Assembly: GCA_015499995.1 (NCBI GenBank)
Contig: JADNRV010000026.1
Coordinates: forward strand, 1-64,000
Length of the DNA: 64,000 nucleotides
Source of the DNA: Flammula alnicola
Lineage: Eukaryota > Basidiomycota > Agaricomycetes > Agaricales > Strophariaceae
Direction of reading: 5' to 3'
Part shown: positions 1-12,253 of the stretch, in pieces
How the letters are laid out: each line of letters begins with the position of its first letter
Numbering within the stretch: position 1 is the first letter of the stretch
Position numbers and translations under genes: made by a program
Notes under the pieces: model-generated
Databases searched by the model: none
Told to the model about the DNA's origin: nothing
Seen by the model: only the letters and a program-made list of their open reading frames with translations

Positions 1-1881
1 GGGGAGGCTGCGCGACGTGCAATGTGATCGAGCCATTGCTGTTGACAGTGTAGGTGCTGTTGAGCTGGAGATGGCGTTGGCCCATGTTCATGGCGTGCGT
101 CGTAAACCCACCACGCATGAGAACCACCGTCGTGTTGTCGGCAGCGTCATTCGCTGATCCCGAGTAAGAAGAAGCGGGGATAGTAAGGTCGAAAGGGTTG
201 CCACCATACGAGAGGGTGGTCGGCATGCCAGTGGGTACCGGTCGTGTGCTTGCAGAGAAATACGCAGGGTAGAATATCTCTGCTTTGTAGGTCGTAGGGA
301 ATACGGTGGACGTGTTGACGTCAATGTTAGGGTTAGAACCGGCGATGAGGACCGAAGCGTCGGGGAGAAGAATGGCCGAGGAGTGATATAGACGAGGGAT
401 ATTGGACGACGAAAAACCCGCCTTTGACCATCGACTGCCTGCAGGGGCAGTGGGATCGTATATCGCTGGAGTCAAGACAGGCCCTGACGCGAGAGATTCA
501 CCAAAGGGCATTCCCGAAAAAGGAGTCGTGAGGGTGCCTTGGTTAGAATATCCGGCAGTGCCATTAAGTCCTCCGTTCACAACAAGCAGCGTGCCGTCGG
601 GAAGGATGACGAACTGGCCCATAGTCCGCCCATCCATCATATCATCGTCTTGAACATACACGGGGGCCGATCCGTCTTGCGGCTCTGGCGTTATACGTTG
701 GCAGTCCTTAGACGCAGGATAGTTCCAGGTGTCAATGTAAGGGAAGGAGTAATTGCCAAAGGCATACTCGGGCATGTCCGATCCTCCGCAGAAAATCATC
801 GTTGGTGTGTAGTTGTTTGCAGGAGTGAGAGGGAGCATGGCAGTAGCACCTGACGCAGGATAGACACGGACGACGCCGCCTGGCATATCTGGCAGAGGTG
901 TTTCTACGTTGGCCTCATGATCCCAAAGTACTGCATCATGACGTATGTCAGTGGTTTGATGATGGGATAAACGAAAATTTACACACTTGTCGAAACATTG
1001 GCTTGAACAAACATTTTCCCAGAGGGCATCAAGAAGGTGTGGGCATATGCATTGAGGCCAGACGTCTGAATCAAAAAGTTGAAGGTTGCAGGCGCTGCAG
1101 CCCTAGGGGGGTAGTATTCATATGTGCTATCGGCGGCGTTCCCTTCTGTCACTGGGTCTATGTTGGGGTAATTGCGGTTAACGTATCCACCATTGACGAA
1201 ACCTCCAATAATGACGACATTTCCTTCGGCAGTGGCCTCTGCGGCAGAGTACCATCGACTGTGTTGCATAGATAAAAGGGTAGGCTCGTCAAACCATGTG
1301 CATTGAGATGAGGTGAAGTCGTCGCCATTTTTGCAAGGATTCAAAATCCGCATCGCCCGCGTTCCGTCGAAATCCTGGTATTGAGAATCCCAGGCGCCAG
1401 AAAATCCTCCTGGGTTTGGTTGTGATCCAATGTTTCCTCCTGGTCCAGTTGCTCCATTGCCTCCAAATGTGACGTATGAGCCGTTCGGTAGATGCATGCC
1501 TGATGCGCAGAATACGTTGGTCCGCACATCCATAGCAGTCGCTTGGTGCGTCCCAATATCCCTGTATCGATCTTAGGTTACGAGCAAGACACAGGAACAG
1601 TGAGGCATACCAAACTGCGCCCCATGCCGGGTGACCATTAATTTGGGCAGCATTGCCCTCTGCTTTATCCAACATATAAACCTTCTGATCATTACCCAAG
1701 AACATCTGGACATGGATAAGAGTCAGAAAAGGTGTTTAAGAGTAGTTTGTTGAAAATGTGGCACCATCATAGCGCTGATTAGAGTATTCCCTCCATCTGC
1801 AAACGACCCAGCGGTTGCTGCGAGAACAGGGAACGAGGCAGTGGCAAGACATAGTGCCAAAAGAGAACGTGGGGGGAGCAT
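1..1881 (-). CDS. Glyoxal-oxidase-like copper radical oxidase (3' end cut by window edge)
   Basis: Secreted copper radical oxidase that would oxidise small aldehydes or alcohols to give hydrogen peroxide, a partner of ligninolytic peroxidases in wood and litter fungi. Exons 1881-1765, 1705-1611, 1561-987 and 930 to beyond base 1; phases close and 572 residues are visible. The start gives a signal peptide (MLPPRSLLALCLATASFPVLA). Seen: Cys89 in NVFCASG and Tyr175 in SRWYSAAEA, which match the cross-linked Tyr-Cys cofactor; a second Tyr-His pair in RLYHSSA near residue 445; and the His of GFTTHAMN near residue 541. The order matches the glyoxal-oxidase N domain followed by DUF1929. The last copper-ligand His and the stop lie outside the window. 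The first donor (gtgcca) is weak but gives the expected family junction. Family assignment is firm; the substrate is not known. Confidence 0.93.
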
Positions 1882-2030
1882 GGCGAGGGTGCCCGCTGTC
1901 TAGGAGAAGGAAAGAAAGGTACTGAGGAGGAAGAAAAGAAGGGTGTTTGATGGGCCACGGCGGTGACCATTTAACATCCTCACGGTAGTTGTCATGCACC
2001 CACGCTATTTTTGGACAAGTCGGCGTTGTT

Positions 2031-2040
2031 CTATTTATAG
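2031..2040 (-). promoter_or_regulatory. TATA box of the copper radical oxidase gene
   Basis: On the minus strand this reads CTATAAATAG, a good TATA match, 150 bases upstream of the chosen ATG at 1881. The distance implies a leader of roughly 110-120 bases. Inferred from sequence only. Confidence 0.5.
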
Positions 2041-2041
2041 C

Positions 2042-4127
2042 CCATGGCGGCACATATCTGTCTCACTCTCGTTGAATTGTGGACACTCGAGGGACCAAAT
2101 GTGACTCAGACTTAGCTGAAAGTGAGGATTCCCACTTTGAACTTTGAATCCAACTGAAACCACTATAACTGCATCAAAGAATATTTTGGGAGAAACAATT
2201 CATGCAGCACGGAGAAAAACAATGATGGCCTACGGACACAAATTCGGCCGGCCTGAAAACTAAAGATAAACCTCTTAGATAATAGGTGCCGCACCGTGCC
2301 GTGGTTTACACTACGTGTCTCATGACGATCGTTGTTGGATCGTTGGTCCGCGGACCATGAACGGATATCGGAGTGGAGTGTAGAACACTACATATGTTTA
2401 GGTGGAATCAGAGTTTGCAATGTTTGAGCCTTGAAGCTATATCGCCACAAAGTTGGTGTAAAACTGTGTAATCATTGCCAGTGGATAATTCCTGAAGCTG
2501 AAGCCGGCCGGTGCTAGAAGCAAAATCAAACGGTTCTAAGTGCCCGCAGCGCGTAGGGTCGGGGATATCTATTTTTTTCTTAAACATTTCCGATGCCTCT
2601 GTGCGGCTTGTAATTCTACATAGAAAACAGGGGTCCACACGAAGCTTAGGTTCACCGTCGGCGTGTTTGGAGATCATTTAAATGTGTAGTAGCGATTGAG
2701 CATATTCACCGCTGCTTGAGGTCACAATGTGCCTTATGAGCGTTCGCGATTCCCGTCCCAAGAAATTCTCGTAGTTCCACTCGTAATTCCACCTTTCTCC
2801 TGAACATTTTAGCTGCGAACTTAGAAGATTGTCTGACTCGCGAAATACGTTCCCTTCCGGGCCCCCGACGTGGGATGGTGCGTATACAGGGCACATTCTG
2901 TAGGTCCACCAGGTCTTCATTCCCCCAAATTCCCCCATCCCATTACAGCTGCTTCAAATATTGGCCATGAGCTCAAATACAGCCATCTAATGAAAGAAGG
3001 ATTCATTCAGCCGAGAAGGTCAGGATTGGATGATTTGAGGCAAGCAATAAGACGAGAATAACTGGCATGACGTCGGTGGTGTTCGGTTATACTCTATAGG
3101 GAAAGGAATATTCTCGGGTCTCTCGAATGTGACTGTGCCTTGGAATTCGGGCAGGTGTGTGGGTCAATAATAAATGGGTATCTCATCACTCGATGAAAGA
3201 ATAAAAAGGGCTGAAGGACTGCAGGAGGTCAGCCAAGAATAGGGTTAACTCGTACGATGATAGCAAGCGGAATATATTTGATATGGTCAGGTAGAGGCTA
3301 AGAGATTATATTAGTATTTTCGGACGAGGATAAGGACTCATTGAGGTACACCCGTGTTGGAGTGAAAGTCAGGTCCAAGTAGACAGATACAGTTCTCCTC
3401 AGGGTTTCGCGTAGAGCAAGGCACTCTAAACAGTTATCACTAGGTGGAGAAAAGTCGTACAGTCGGTCCATTGGTCTAGTAAGTCATGCTGACGGTGTCG
3501 CGTCAAAGGTTTCTTCGATGGCCGCCAAAAGTCGATAGTTAATATTTCGTCTAGAACACGGGATGATTGAATTGTTGCGTTGCAGTGAAAGGCAAAGACA
3601 ACTAGCTGATGCGTTAGTTCGATGTTAAGCGCCTTTGAGGCCCATGTAGTCTCTCGATTTTCCACGAGGCTGCTGAACGTCGTGATCGGTCCGTGAAACC
3701 GGTCGGCATTACGTAACGCGATTACTTACTAGGCGTTACGCGCCTGCGACCGCGTTTCCTGCATTGGTTACGAGACTTGACCAAGACTCCAAGTGCTGCA
3801 TAAAATCCCATTATTTGCCATGAGAATCTCTTCTTGGCGCAAAAAGATTCCATGGATTATTTCGACAGTGAATACTTACGGTGAATACACACCTCCGCGG
3901 TGTCATCGCTAGTTCCGTTGATGGGCACGTAATAATGGACAGCCATGACGCATCAATTCCTCCAGAGCCGGTCTCTTCATACCACCACCATCGCTGAGCG
4001 ATAAGTCTCGAATCAGGTATTCGTACGACCATAAAGAAGCTTTATTTCATGTTTTTTCGACATTTTCCATTTCTGTGAGTCCTTTTCCATTCAGATCCTC
4101 GGAAATTTCAAACAGCGCTGAGAGCCA
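2042..4127. other. Gene-poor stretch, nothing recognised
   Basis: About 2.1 kb. Only short unrelated ORFs (up to about 90 codons) are present, with no splice-supported coding chain, no family motif and no clear terminal repeats. The part next to 2042 is the upstream region of the copper radical oxidase. The rest may be decayed sequence; nothing supports a gene. Confidence 0.5.
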
Positions 4128-5624
4128 GTGTTTTCTATGCCCCGCTGGTCATTCTGGATGAAACTCGCTGACTTTCTCCTTCTTTACTCAGGTTCCAGCA
4201 GCGCTGCTTCTGTTCCTCCAACTCGTCAATGCACTCCCACAAACGGTGACACCTTACAATATCGAGAAGAGGGAGTGGTGGCCAGGGCACCAGCTGCAAG
4301 TCCGTGTTCGAAGCTGGATTTGGATGATGCACAGTCGCGTGAGTAGGCCCGTTGTTGGTTTCGATTGTTGGATGGAAGCATTTTCGACACTCTTTTCTAA
4401 CGGCTCTTATACCTCTTTCTAAAGTTCCCGGTTGGTCCAAACTCGAGCAGTATGCGCGCGAGACATGGGGTGATGGTGATTGGACCATTACATTAACCCT
4501 CCTGGTGTAAGTTATTCGTATCATCTCTGCTTAAAGTGTTAAGAGCTAATGGCTGCGAATCCATAGTACAAAGACAAGCTTGCTACGATGTGTGTTGCCG
4601 ACCCTGTAGTAGTCGTCATGACTGGTATGTGTCTTCCGTCGAATCTATTTTTCTTCTTGTTCACATATGCACAAGGCGACTCACAATGCAACGAGACGAG
4701 GGTAGACATCCCACCGGAGAAGAAGGATTCGAATCATATCAAGGTCGATGAGGGATATACGAATACGGGCAATTGGAATATTACCAGTGGGGCCAATGCC
4801 GCTACTTATTCTGCGCGTAATCTGACCAGCTTCACTCTCTGACATAGATGTCACTACAGCCGCCCACGCCGAATTCTTCAAAGGGAATTTCCAGTTGCCC
4901 AACATAACCCAAGTCAAGTTGGACTCGCTTAAGGCTGTCGGGCTGTTCATCAATGCACCTGATAATAGGTCAGTGTCTGGAGATGACCACAGCAGGCAAC
5001 TTGTTCACCTATCCAAAACCGTCCTACAGCTTTGTCACAATTGCCACCAACAAGACATTCAAGGATACAGAATTGACGCCTGTCCCTGACAAACGTTGCA
5101 TTGGAACTGTTAGTTTTTTGTACTCTCTCGCTTCTCCATGACTAATTCTTATCGCTTTCTTGTCGCTTTCTTTGCCTTCCTTTCAAAGATTCTTAACCAA
5201 CAGTGCATTACCCCCGCTCAAGGGAGAATACAGCTAGTAGCTACAGGATATATCTGGTTCAACTACAAGACTAAGGTAACTGGTATCCTCAAAATATCCA
5301 TGTCGCCTTACTTATTTGTTTCTTGTGCAGAGGGCACCTCTGGCTAATCCCAAAGGAGGCAAGCATTCAAGATGTGAGATATGCTTCAACACCACATTTT
5401 CTTCTTTTCATCAATGCTGACTGCAATGTACCAGATACCGTGAAGATCGAACATGTCCTTAAAAATGCGACGGATCGGTCTGCGTGGATTGACTTCAATG
5501 GGTACATGAACACGTCCATGCGGACGGACTACTTTGATGAATGTGAGGGTTTCTCGCCTTGTGCTAAGAGGTGTATTGCAAGTAGCTAACTCACATCTCA
5601 GGCCGTTGGAACTTCAAGCTGTGA
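4128..5624 (+). CDS. Unrecognised, probably secreted protein, ten exons
   Basis: I do not recognise the family. A ten-exon chain closes in phase and encodes about 316 residues: 4128-4338, 4425-4504, 4567-4624, 4676-4816, 4848-4968, 5030-5108, 5189-5275, 5331-5373, 5435-5542, 5602-5624. The product ends ECRWNFKL. It carries several Asn-X-Ser/Thr sites (NETR, NITS, NATD, NTSM), scattered cysteines and no basic or low-complexity stretches, which fits an exported glycoprotein. The N-terminus is uncertain: Met at 4161 starts a moderately hydrophobic leader (MKLADFLLLYSGSSSAAS), and an extra upstream exon is possible. One intron (4817-4847) is only 31 nt. The 61-nt intron at 4969-5029 is needed to keep frame; if it is not spliced the gene carries a frameshift. 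Confidence 0.6.
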
Positions 5625-6012
5625 TTTCAGGGGAAATCTGTTTAATGTGTTGTTGTAACGGTGGATACAAGCCTCCTTACCATAACTTCGGTGGAATCAA
5701 TGCCGCTATTTCTTGCTGCACTATCTCGGGCGTTTTCGGTTAACTGACGCTTGCGAGCCATCGTTTGCAAGGAAATGATCACGTTGCACCATGCATGAGT
5801 CAATTGATAATAATATCCTAACATGAGCTAAAAGCTCTCGGGAGTCGGGATTGCCCCGCCGTATTTTGAACCATGTTTTGCCATGGCAAATGATATCTGA
5901 TGTGACTCACTTACCCAATGCAGTGTATAAATGCTACCTTCTTTCCAAGCACCATACACCGTTTACTGACCATCATGGGTGCCCACAGCCTAATTTCCAC
6001 ACTAGAGGGAGG
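5625..6012. other. Spacer, nothing recognised
   Basis: About 390 bases between the secreted-protein gene and the decayed DUF7730-like gene. It presumably holds the 3' end of the first and the upstream region of the second. No motif stands out. Confidence 0.4.
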
Positions 6013-6909
6013 CTATGATGCCCAAGCCAATTGTCCGCTATTCCCCCAATCCCTGGAGAGCTGCGTAACAAATATTTGTCTTTGCGCTCGCGAGCTACGA
6101 CGACAAATCACTCCCGTATTCAAACAATGCCTATTATTCCAGACCTGGCTACCGCTACCACCAGCGCATCGACACTGCTTTGCTAGCCACCTGTCGCAGA
6201 ATTTACTCCGAAACCCATGATATTCCAGTGTCGCAGAACGAACATGTGTTTTGGTGCTACCGCGGCCCCGATGCGACAAACAACAGCCCAAAGAAATATT
6301 TCACAAAGATGACCCACGAGCAGCAAGATGCTGTTGCCAACGTCCACTTCTTTACCCAACTCTATTGGCTGGAGGGTACATTCTCAGAGGTCTGCAAAAT
6401 TCCGCAAATGCGCCCCAAACATATAAAGATAACTATCCGGCATTCGGATTGGTGGAATTGGGAGACTAACTCGCCTCTGGCCATGAGAAAGGAATGGAGC
6501 GATAATTTGAAAGCGATCGAGGGTTGGAAGGGCTTGAAATTGAGCTGGAAACTATGGAAAGAGACAAAGATCAGGTGGGTTTTAATCACAGCGCAGTGTC
6601 CAATTACCAAGCTGATATTATAAACTCCGATGGGTAGCTTGAAGCTATCGCTCAGACGATGTCAAAGTGGCGCCTTGACTCGCCAACGGACGAGTCTTGA
6701 GCACGGAGGGAACCCAAATTAGTCGTGAACGTTATATGGGACGATCTATTTTCAAGGAAACCAGAGGTGCTCCAATCCGATACGTTTCTGATTTTGATCG
6801 CTGGGTGCGCTTGAGCGTTCAAGATGGAATGAGAGGGCCTCAGCCAGGTTTAGCCTATGTCATCACAACCCTGCGGTGGGTAGGAAAGGAAAAGCCCAGC
6901 GCGGGCTAG
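6013..6909 (+). pseudogene. Decayed DUF7730/2EXR-like gene
   Basis: The deduced pieces follow the order seen in the fungal DUF7730 (2EXR, F-box-like) family: IPGELRNK, then FVFALASYDD, TALLATCRRIYSET, the Trp-rich core RHSDWWNWETNSPL, and a C-terminal VLSTEGTQ...YVITTLRW. They do not share one frame. Near 6069 the run AACAAATATTTG lacks one base needed to join ELRNK to FVFAL, and a second one-base shift near 6698 separates the penultimate block from VLSTEG. The last intron junction also does not keep phase. No good start Met precedes the first block. This is most likely a pseudogene; assembly indels are the alternative. Such proteins are abundant and functionally uncharacterised in basidiomycetes. 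Confidence 0.65.
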
Positions 6910-7636
6910 GGGTTGCCTAGGGGGGTCCATTTCAGTTACCAGCCAATACTTACAGAGCCTCGTCGGTTGTAGAGTTATGGAATATGAGAATGCCCGAATG
7001 GTGCTGATACACAGGTTCCAAGAATTTCGAGGCTGAAGCAATGGTTGCAAAAATGACAAGTTGTGAGCCTTGAACGTTTGAACGTTGAACGTCAGACTCA
7101 AGAGTGAGCGAGTCCGACCTGGGAACTTTTCCAGTAACAATATTATCAGCCAAGAGTAATCTCTCGAAAAAGAGCAACTCACAAATGTCATGGACAGTCG
7201 ATCCATACATATCAGAGCCAGTAGCAGAGCAAAATTAATTGAGTGTTGGGTACTCGAAAAGTTGAAACAGACAAACCAACAAAATTGGGAAAAAGAAGGA
7301 TCAAACGTTCATCGCTTATGTAATTATCTTATCTTCATAATCATCGGCCTTTGCACAGTGGGTTTTCTATGATTCCCAGAGACGTACTTTCAACTTTCGA
7401 ACACATTTATTCACATATAAACACATTGAAGGGCGTTGTGAATAGGGAAAACGCATCGGAAATCTTCTATATTGACGTGTTGGGCCTGTTCCAGAAACTT
7501 CGATCCCCGTACACGTAAATACCACAACAACAACGCGCGCTTTTGCTTTCAAAAACAGCCACTCCCCTTTTTACTAACGACCAAGAGAGCATCCTCAGTT
7601 CTTTGACGTATCCAACGTCCACATCCAGATCAAGAC
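6910..7636. other. Spacer upstream of CDC37
   Basis: About 730 bases. No coding chain was found on either strand. It must contain the CDC37 promoter, but no convincing TATA box is visible, as is common for housekeeping genes. Confidence 0.45.
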
Positions 7637-9323
7637 ATGCCATTGAACTATTCCAAGTGGGATCAACTCGAGGTAAGTCTTTCATTTGCATCCACAGAGA
7701 CACGATCTAAGGCGCTTGATTCGACTATCTAGTTATCTGATGACTCGGACATCGAGGGGCACCCCAATGTCGACAAGAAGTCGCTGATACGGTTCGTGAT
7801 GCTCTTATCGTTGAGCACATGGTACTAACCGTGGACCTCACAGATGGAAACAACGCGACATTCACGAGAAGCGTGAACTGCGCAAACACAAAATCCAGAC
7901 CTTGACTGCCCAAATCTCATGCAATGAGATCCTTTTGCCTCGAATCAAGAAGATCTTGAACGATCTTACCAACCCTTCAACGTCGACCCCCGCCCCTGTC
8001 TACTTTAACTCCCTTGTTGATCAGCTGCAAACAAATCCATCTCGCGATTGCCCTCCAGGAAACGACCCGTCCAAGCTCGAACAGACTTATGATGGGATGC
8101 TTTTAAGTCTTCTGAAAATGGTGGGCGAGAAGGCGAGGGAAAAGGTCAAAGAAGCTGGCCTTTTGGAGGCCGATAAAGATGAGAGGCTCACAAAGGAACT
8201 GGCTGCCGAAATGGCCGTTCATGTGAAGCAGCTTGGCGAAACAATCGAGAAGGATAAGAAGGAGCTAGAAACAGAAGAGGCTGAGCAGAAGAAACACATC
8301 ACTATGGATGACCTCCATGAAGGATTCGAAAGCAAAGTGAGAATTTGATTGGCTAAATCTCCTACGAGAATGATATTCACTTGCCGTAACTTCTTTGCAG
8401 TATGTGGCACCGACACCCGCACCACCACCTGTACCTATCAAGAGCGAGAAGGGCAAGGAAAAAGCTACCACGATCGAAGTTTTGAACCCCGAATCTGCAG
8501 GTTCATCGACGAGTAACGCCCCAGCATCCAAGTCCAACGACGACGAGGAAGACGAGGGGCTGGCTGAGTTAACGCCCTCGCTGGAGGCTTTCTCGAAAAT
8601 CTCTCTCTGGGATTACGAGAAATCATTCCAATTCATTCAGAGCCATCGCGACGTCTATGTACCTGGTGCTTCCGATGCCCTGCTGGTTGCTGCTTTCACC
8701 GCTCAGGGTGATGGCAAACCCAAATACGCTAAGCAATGCGTCCACCAAAGCCTCCTACTTCAATACTGCGAGAAACTCGGTCGTGACGGTGTTGGTCTTT
8801 TCTTCAAGAAGTAAGCCTAGTCAACTTCTGTTTTTCCATGCACATCGTTAATGGTGTATTCTTCAGGATGGTATCTGGCGATAAACGGGCGCTCAAAGTC
8901 TTCGTTGACGATGTCGAGGGCACCTACAAGCATCTCGTCAACCGCGTCAAGATCACTCAAGAGGAAGCTAATCAGGGCCGAGAGCAAATTCAGCTCGTGC
9001 CAGAAAACCCGAATCAGACCATCTCATTCAACGTACCCGACGGTCCGCCCCCAGAGAACATCGTCCTCGAAGGCCCCGGTACAGAGGACATGGATATCGA
9101 AGAAGTCCGCAAGGCCCTTCAGTTCCGCTGGGACATCTTCCAGGGCTTCTCGCCGGAATTGCAAGAAGCGCTCAAGTCGGGCGGTCTAGATGGTGTCAAC
9201 AAGGTGCTGGGTGATATGGATGTCCCTGAAGCCGAGGCTATCGTGAACAACCTCGACATCGCAGGTATTTTGAGCTTTGCAGAGGGTGGAGTTCGAGATG
9301 AGACGGGAATCGATAAAGCATGA
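7637..9323 (+). CDS. CDC37: Hsp90 co-chaperone Cdc37
   Basis: Cytosolic co-chaperone that loads protein kinases onto Hsp90. Exons 7637-7672, 7733-7791, 7844-8336, 8401-8810 and 8867-9323 give 484 residues. The start MPLNYSKWDQLELSDDSD is the nearly invariant Cdc37 N-terminus used for kinase binding, followed by WKQRDIHEKRE and a long charged coiled coil. The middle Hsp90-binding part includes SLWDYEKSFQFI and LLVAAFTAQGDGKPKYAKQC. An acidic, Ser/Pro linker lies near residues 200-250. The C-terminus (SGGLDGVNKVLGDMDVPEAE) is the part copied downstream at 14486-14620. The length suits a fungal Cdc37. It stands alone next to the F-box cluster, with no sign of co-regulation. Confidence 0.97.
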
Positions 9324-9708
9324 ATCTCGTTCTTGTGCATTTGACGGATGTTTGGTCACTCCAAACTCCAATATATGTTGTAAATCATAAGGCTAACAGC
9401 GTGTTTATTAAGCTTTTCTGTATCCATTGGCATATGTCGGACAACCCTATGTAGATGGAACTAGTTCTTTGTTGCTGATGTCTACAAGTGCAACTTGAGG
9501 TACTGGTAATGGTAGTAATTTTGGAGAATTTTGGCTGGCTAACTCGTTCAAAGTGTGGAACGGGCCGTTCCGCTGTGGCCGTTCCGAACGGCCAAAGTTT
9601 TCCGGAGCCAGCTCCGTGCTTAGCTCTGAACATGCCGTCATTATGTAAATGTCTCCTTGTCTCTTACCATCGCCTGCCTTGTTTTAAACGACTTACAAGG
9701 TGATAGGA
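9324..9708. other. CDC37 to F-box-A spacer with a GC-rich hairpin
   Basis: CDC37 3' flank followed by the F-box-A upstream region. Around 9558-9594 a near-palindrome built on GGCCGTTCCG / CGGAACGGCC could form a hairpin. Pieces of this spacer, including TTTTCCGGAGCC and GTTTTAAACGACTTAC, recur between F-box copies B and C, so it belongs to the duplicated unit. Confidence 0.6.
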
Positions 9709-11944
9709 ATGCTTCCACGGTCACCCACCCCTTTACAGTTACTCCTAACGACAAACGTCCCTCCTTCCGAATATGAAAGGGAACTCATTCAGCGAGTAAT
9801 ATCTGCAACCCAAGAGCTAATTGAATGTGCACGCGAACTGCTCATTAACGGGTTTCTGAACATTATGAGACTGCCAGACGATGAACCCTCCACGCTACCA
9901 CGAAAGCAAACGCTGGAATATATTTTCGACCTTTACGATTTCGTGGACGATCACCGAGCCATATTATCCCCCTTGCGCCGCTTTCCCCCAGAGCTCATCC
10001 GGGAAATATTGCTATGGGCAATGCCAAAGCGAAGGTTTGAGACCAATTTATTCGTGGACACGGATGAGCCCGACCGCTGGACCGTCCTTGCACCATCGCA
10101 GGTCTGCAGGCTGTGGAGAGATGTTGCACTTTCAACAGAGCAGTTCTGGACAACGATTCCAATCTTACACGAAATGAGTCGGCCTATCCCGGAATACTAT
10201 CATTCAATTATCCAGATGTTCGTTGAACGTTCCGGAAATCGGCCTATAGACATTGCGATCGTCGTAACATTGCCATGGCTTTCGGTCCCTCAGGAGGGGT
10301 TGGACGTCTCTCCGTCATTGGAACTTTTGCTGTCGCAGTCCCATAGATGGAAGAGCGCAATTCTACATCTCGACCCTAGCCTTGTTGAACTCCTTGGATA
10401 TCTAGACGTACCAATCCTGGAATCGCTAAACTTCAAATCCCGTTATGAACAGTGGGATGTCAACTGGTATCCTGAACTTTGCGTGGTCGCAAACGCACCG
10501 AAACTCAAGCATGCCATTGTTGACGACCGACGCTCTTTCCTTTTCCTGGACATTCCTTGGAACCAACTACGCACTTTTACTGGCCTTCCCGACGATCTGG
10601 AAGTTTTACGACCAGCAGGACCCGTATTGGAGACCTGTGTATTTCGCGGTCCAGTCGGTGTTATGCATTATCCGGAGGAGCATCCCATACATTTCGCCAA
10701 GTTGACTTCCCTTCGAATCGCCAATACAAACTACCAACATACACGGGAACACGGTCTTCAATTCGGCTGGGAGAACGACACTCCCTTCCGATGGATAATC
10801 GCTCCAGTCCTCCAGAAACTTGAGATCATAGGACATCCCGTTATTGCCGGAGCTTCTCCAATTATAAACGGTCTTCTTTCCACCACTCTGCCGTCGAACT
10901 CTTTATTAAAATCCCTTACCTTTCACGTGCGAGGAATGACAGAGGATGACTTTAAACGATTGTTAGCTGTCATGCCAAACTTGGAATACCTCGATCTTTG
11001 TGACACTCCCTCTTCCTACTTCGCATCGCTTGTCGAGACCCATCAACCACCCACCGAATCACAGGAATTCTTCCTTGTTCCTCGTCTAGGGACACTCAAA
11101 ATAAGAAATTTCTCAGATGCGGAGGCGGGCACCATTGTTTATATGTATGAATTGCGTCAAGTTCTATTTTACGAGAAACCTGGGGATGGAAAATTCGGAT
11201 CTGCGGTGTCCCATGTACAACAAGACTTGCGCGTGGACCTGACGTTCCGATCTTTCCGTGCTTGCCTCAGTGCTCAAGACCGCATCGAGGGATGGGACAA
11301 GCTTCGTACTGCGCATGCCACAAAAGGCTCAGAGTATACGAAAGTCCTCGGGTGGGCTAGGCACCTCGCCTCACAGTTTCTGGGCCGCAGAGACTTGTCA
11401 ATTTACGGGGTAAGCCCAGATCCATCTGACTTTCTTCTTCTGACAGTTTTTTACGGACCTGTGGCTCGTTCTTCTTTTAGTTCACTTGGCGTAAAACATT
11501 CAGCCATGATGTGAGTTCAGAATTCTTCAGGAACGAATGGACCCGTTGATGTTACTTATCAATAAAGCCCTTCTCAAAACTGGACAACTTCTTTCGTGTA
11601 ATTGAGAATTACCGATTTGAGGATCCAAGAATAATACAGGTAAATACGAACCCTCTATCTTGGACGAGCTCCGAGCAACTTGATCCCGTTTTCAGATTTC
11701 CAGAATTGCGAGGATTTTGCATGATATTGCGAATCTACCTATTTACCACTTTCGACTCTCGACTCGCGAAAAATACAGATTTCATGAAAGAGCACGAAAA
11801 CTTGCTCAAGACTGGGATCTCCTTGTCAAGAAAACCGTCGAACCTAGCAGCTGGATCATGACGGATGATTACCTCACCTTGAGGGTTCGTCCCATGAAGG
11901 ATATCTCGCGTTTGGTTGAATCTGCCGAGCTGCTGGCACTCTAG
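9709..11944 (+). CDS. F-box-domain protein, tandem copy A
   Basis: Probable SCF ubiquitin-ligase substrate receptor of the large Agaricomycete F-box expansion. Exons 9709-11409, 11481-11510, 11568-11639 and 11696-11944 give 683 residues. A fungal F-box-like domain spans about residues 85-155 (LSPLRRFPPELIREILLW ... SQVCRLWRDVALS), with a long leucine-rich C-terminal region behind it. The ATG at 9709 aligns with the starts of copies B and C; an in-frame ATG at 9700 also exists. The first intron (71 nt) is free of stops in this copy, so a naive reading runs through it into a false end at 11514. Splicing at 11410-11480 instead joins an exon encoding FTWRKTFSHD and then a conserved tail (RARKLAQDWDLL). 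All three copies support this model. Confidence 0.85.
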
Positions 11945-12253
11945 TAAGTACGCGTTTGGTTTCAATAGTTAAAAATACTACCTAAATACTGTAAACTACT
12001 TCTTTATATTACATACTTGACCATTGATTATTCTCGTGAGTCATCTCTTTGCCATGCGCAGGATTAGATTATGAATTCATACATTCATCTTTGTCAGAGC
12101 AAGGGGATAAGTGCTAACTTAGGCTCAAATAAGCAACCTACTGCAAGACCCACGTGAAAAGTGCGGCCGCCTCACGGTGTCAACTTTCAAGTGGTCGATC
12201 TTGGAACGAGACTATAAACTACTTACTTGACGCCTCTGTTCAAGGCGATAAGA
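11945..12253. other. 3' flank of copy A, shared with copy C
   Basis: The first 120 or so bases resemble the sequence after copy C (for example TCTCTTTGCCATGCGCAGGATTAGATTATG against CATCTCTGTGCCATGCGTAAATTAGATTATG, read as short matching words). The last 60 bases resemble the start of copy C (GGAACGAGACTA). The two ends therefore have different relatives. Confidence 0.6.

Noticed and set aside
4953..5108. Apparent frameshift in the secreted-protein gene
   Set aside because: A 61-nt GT-AG intron (4969-5029) restores the frame exactly and all later phases close, so splicing is the simpler reading.
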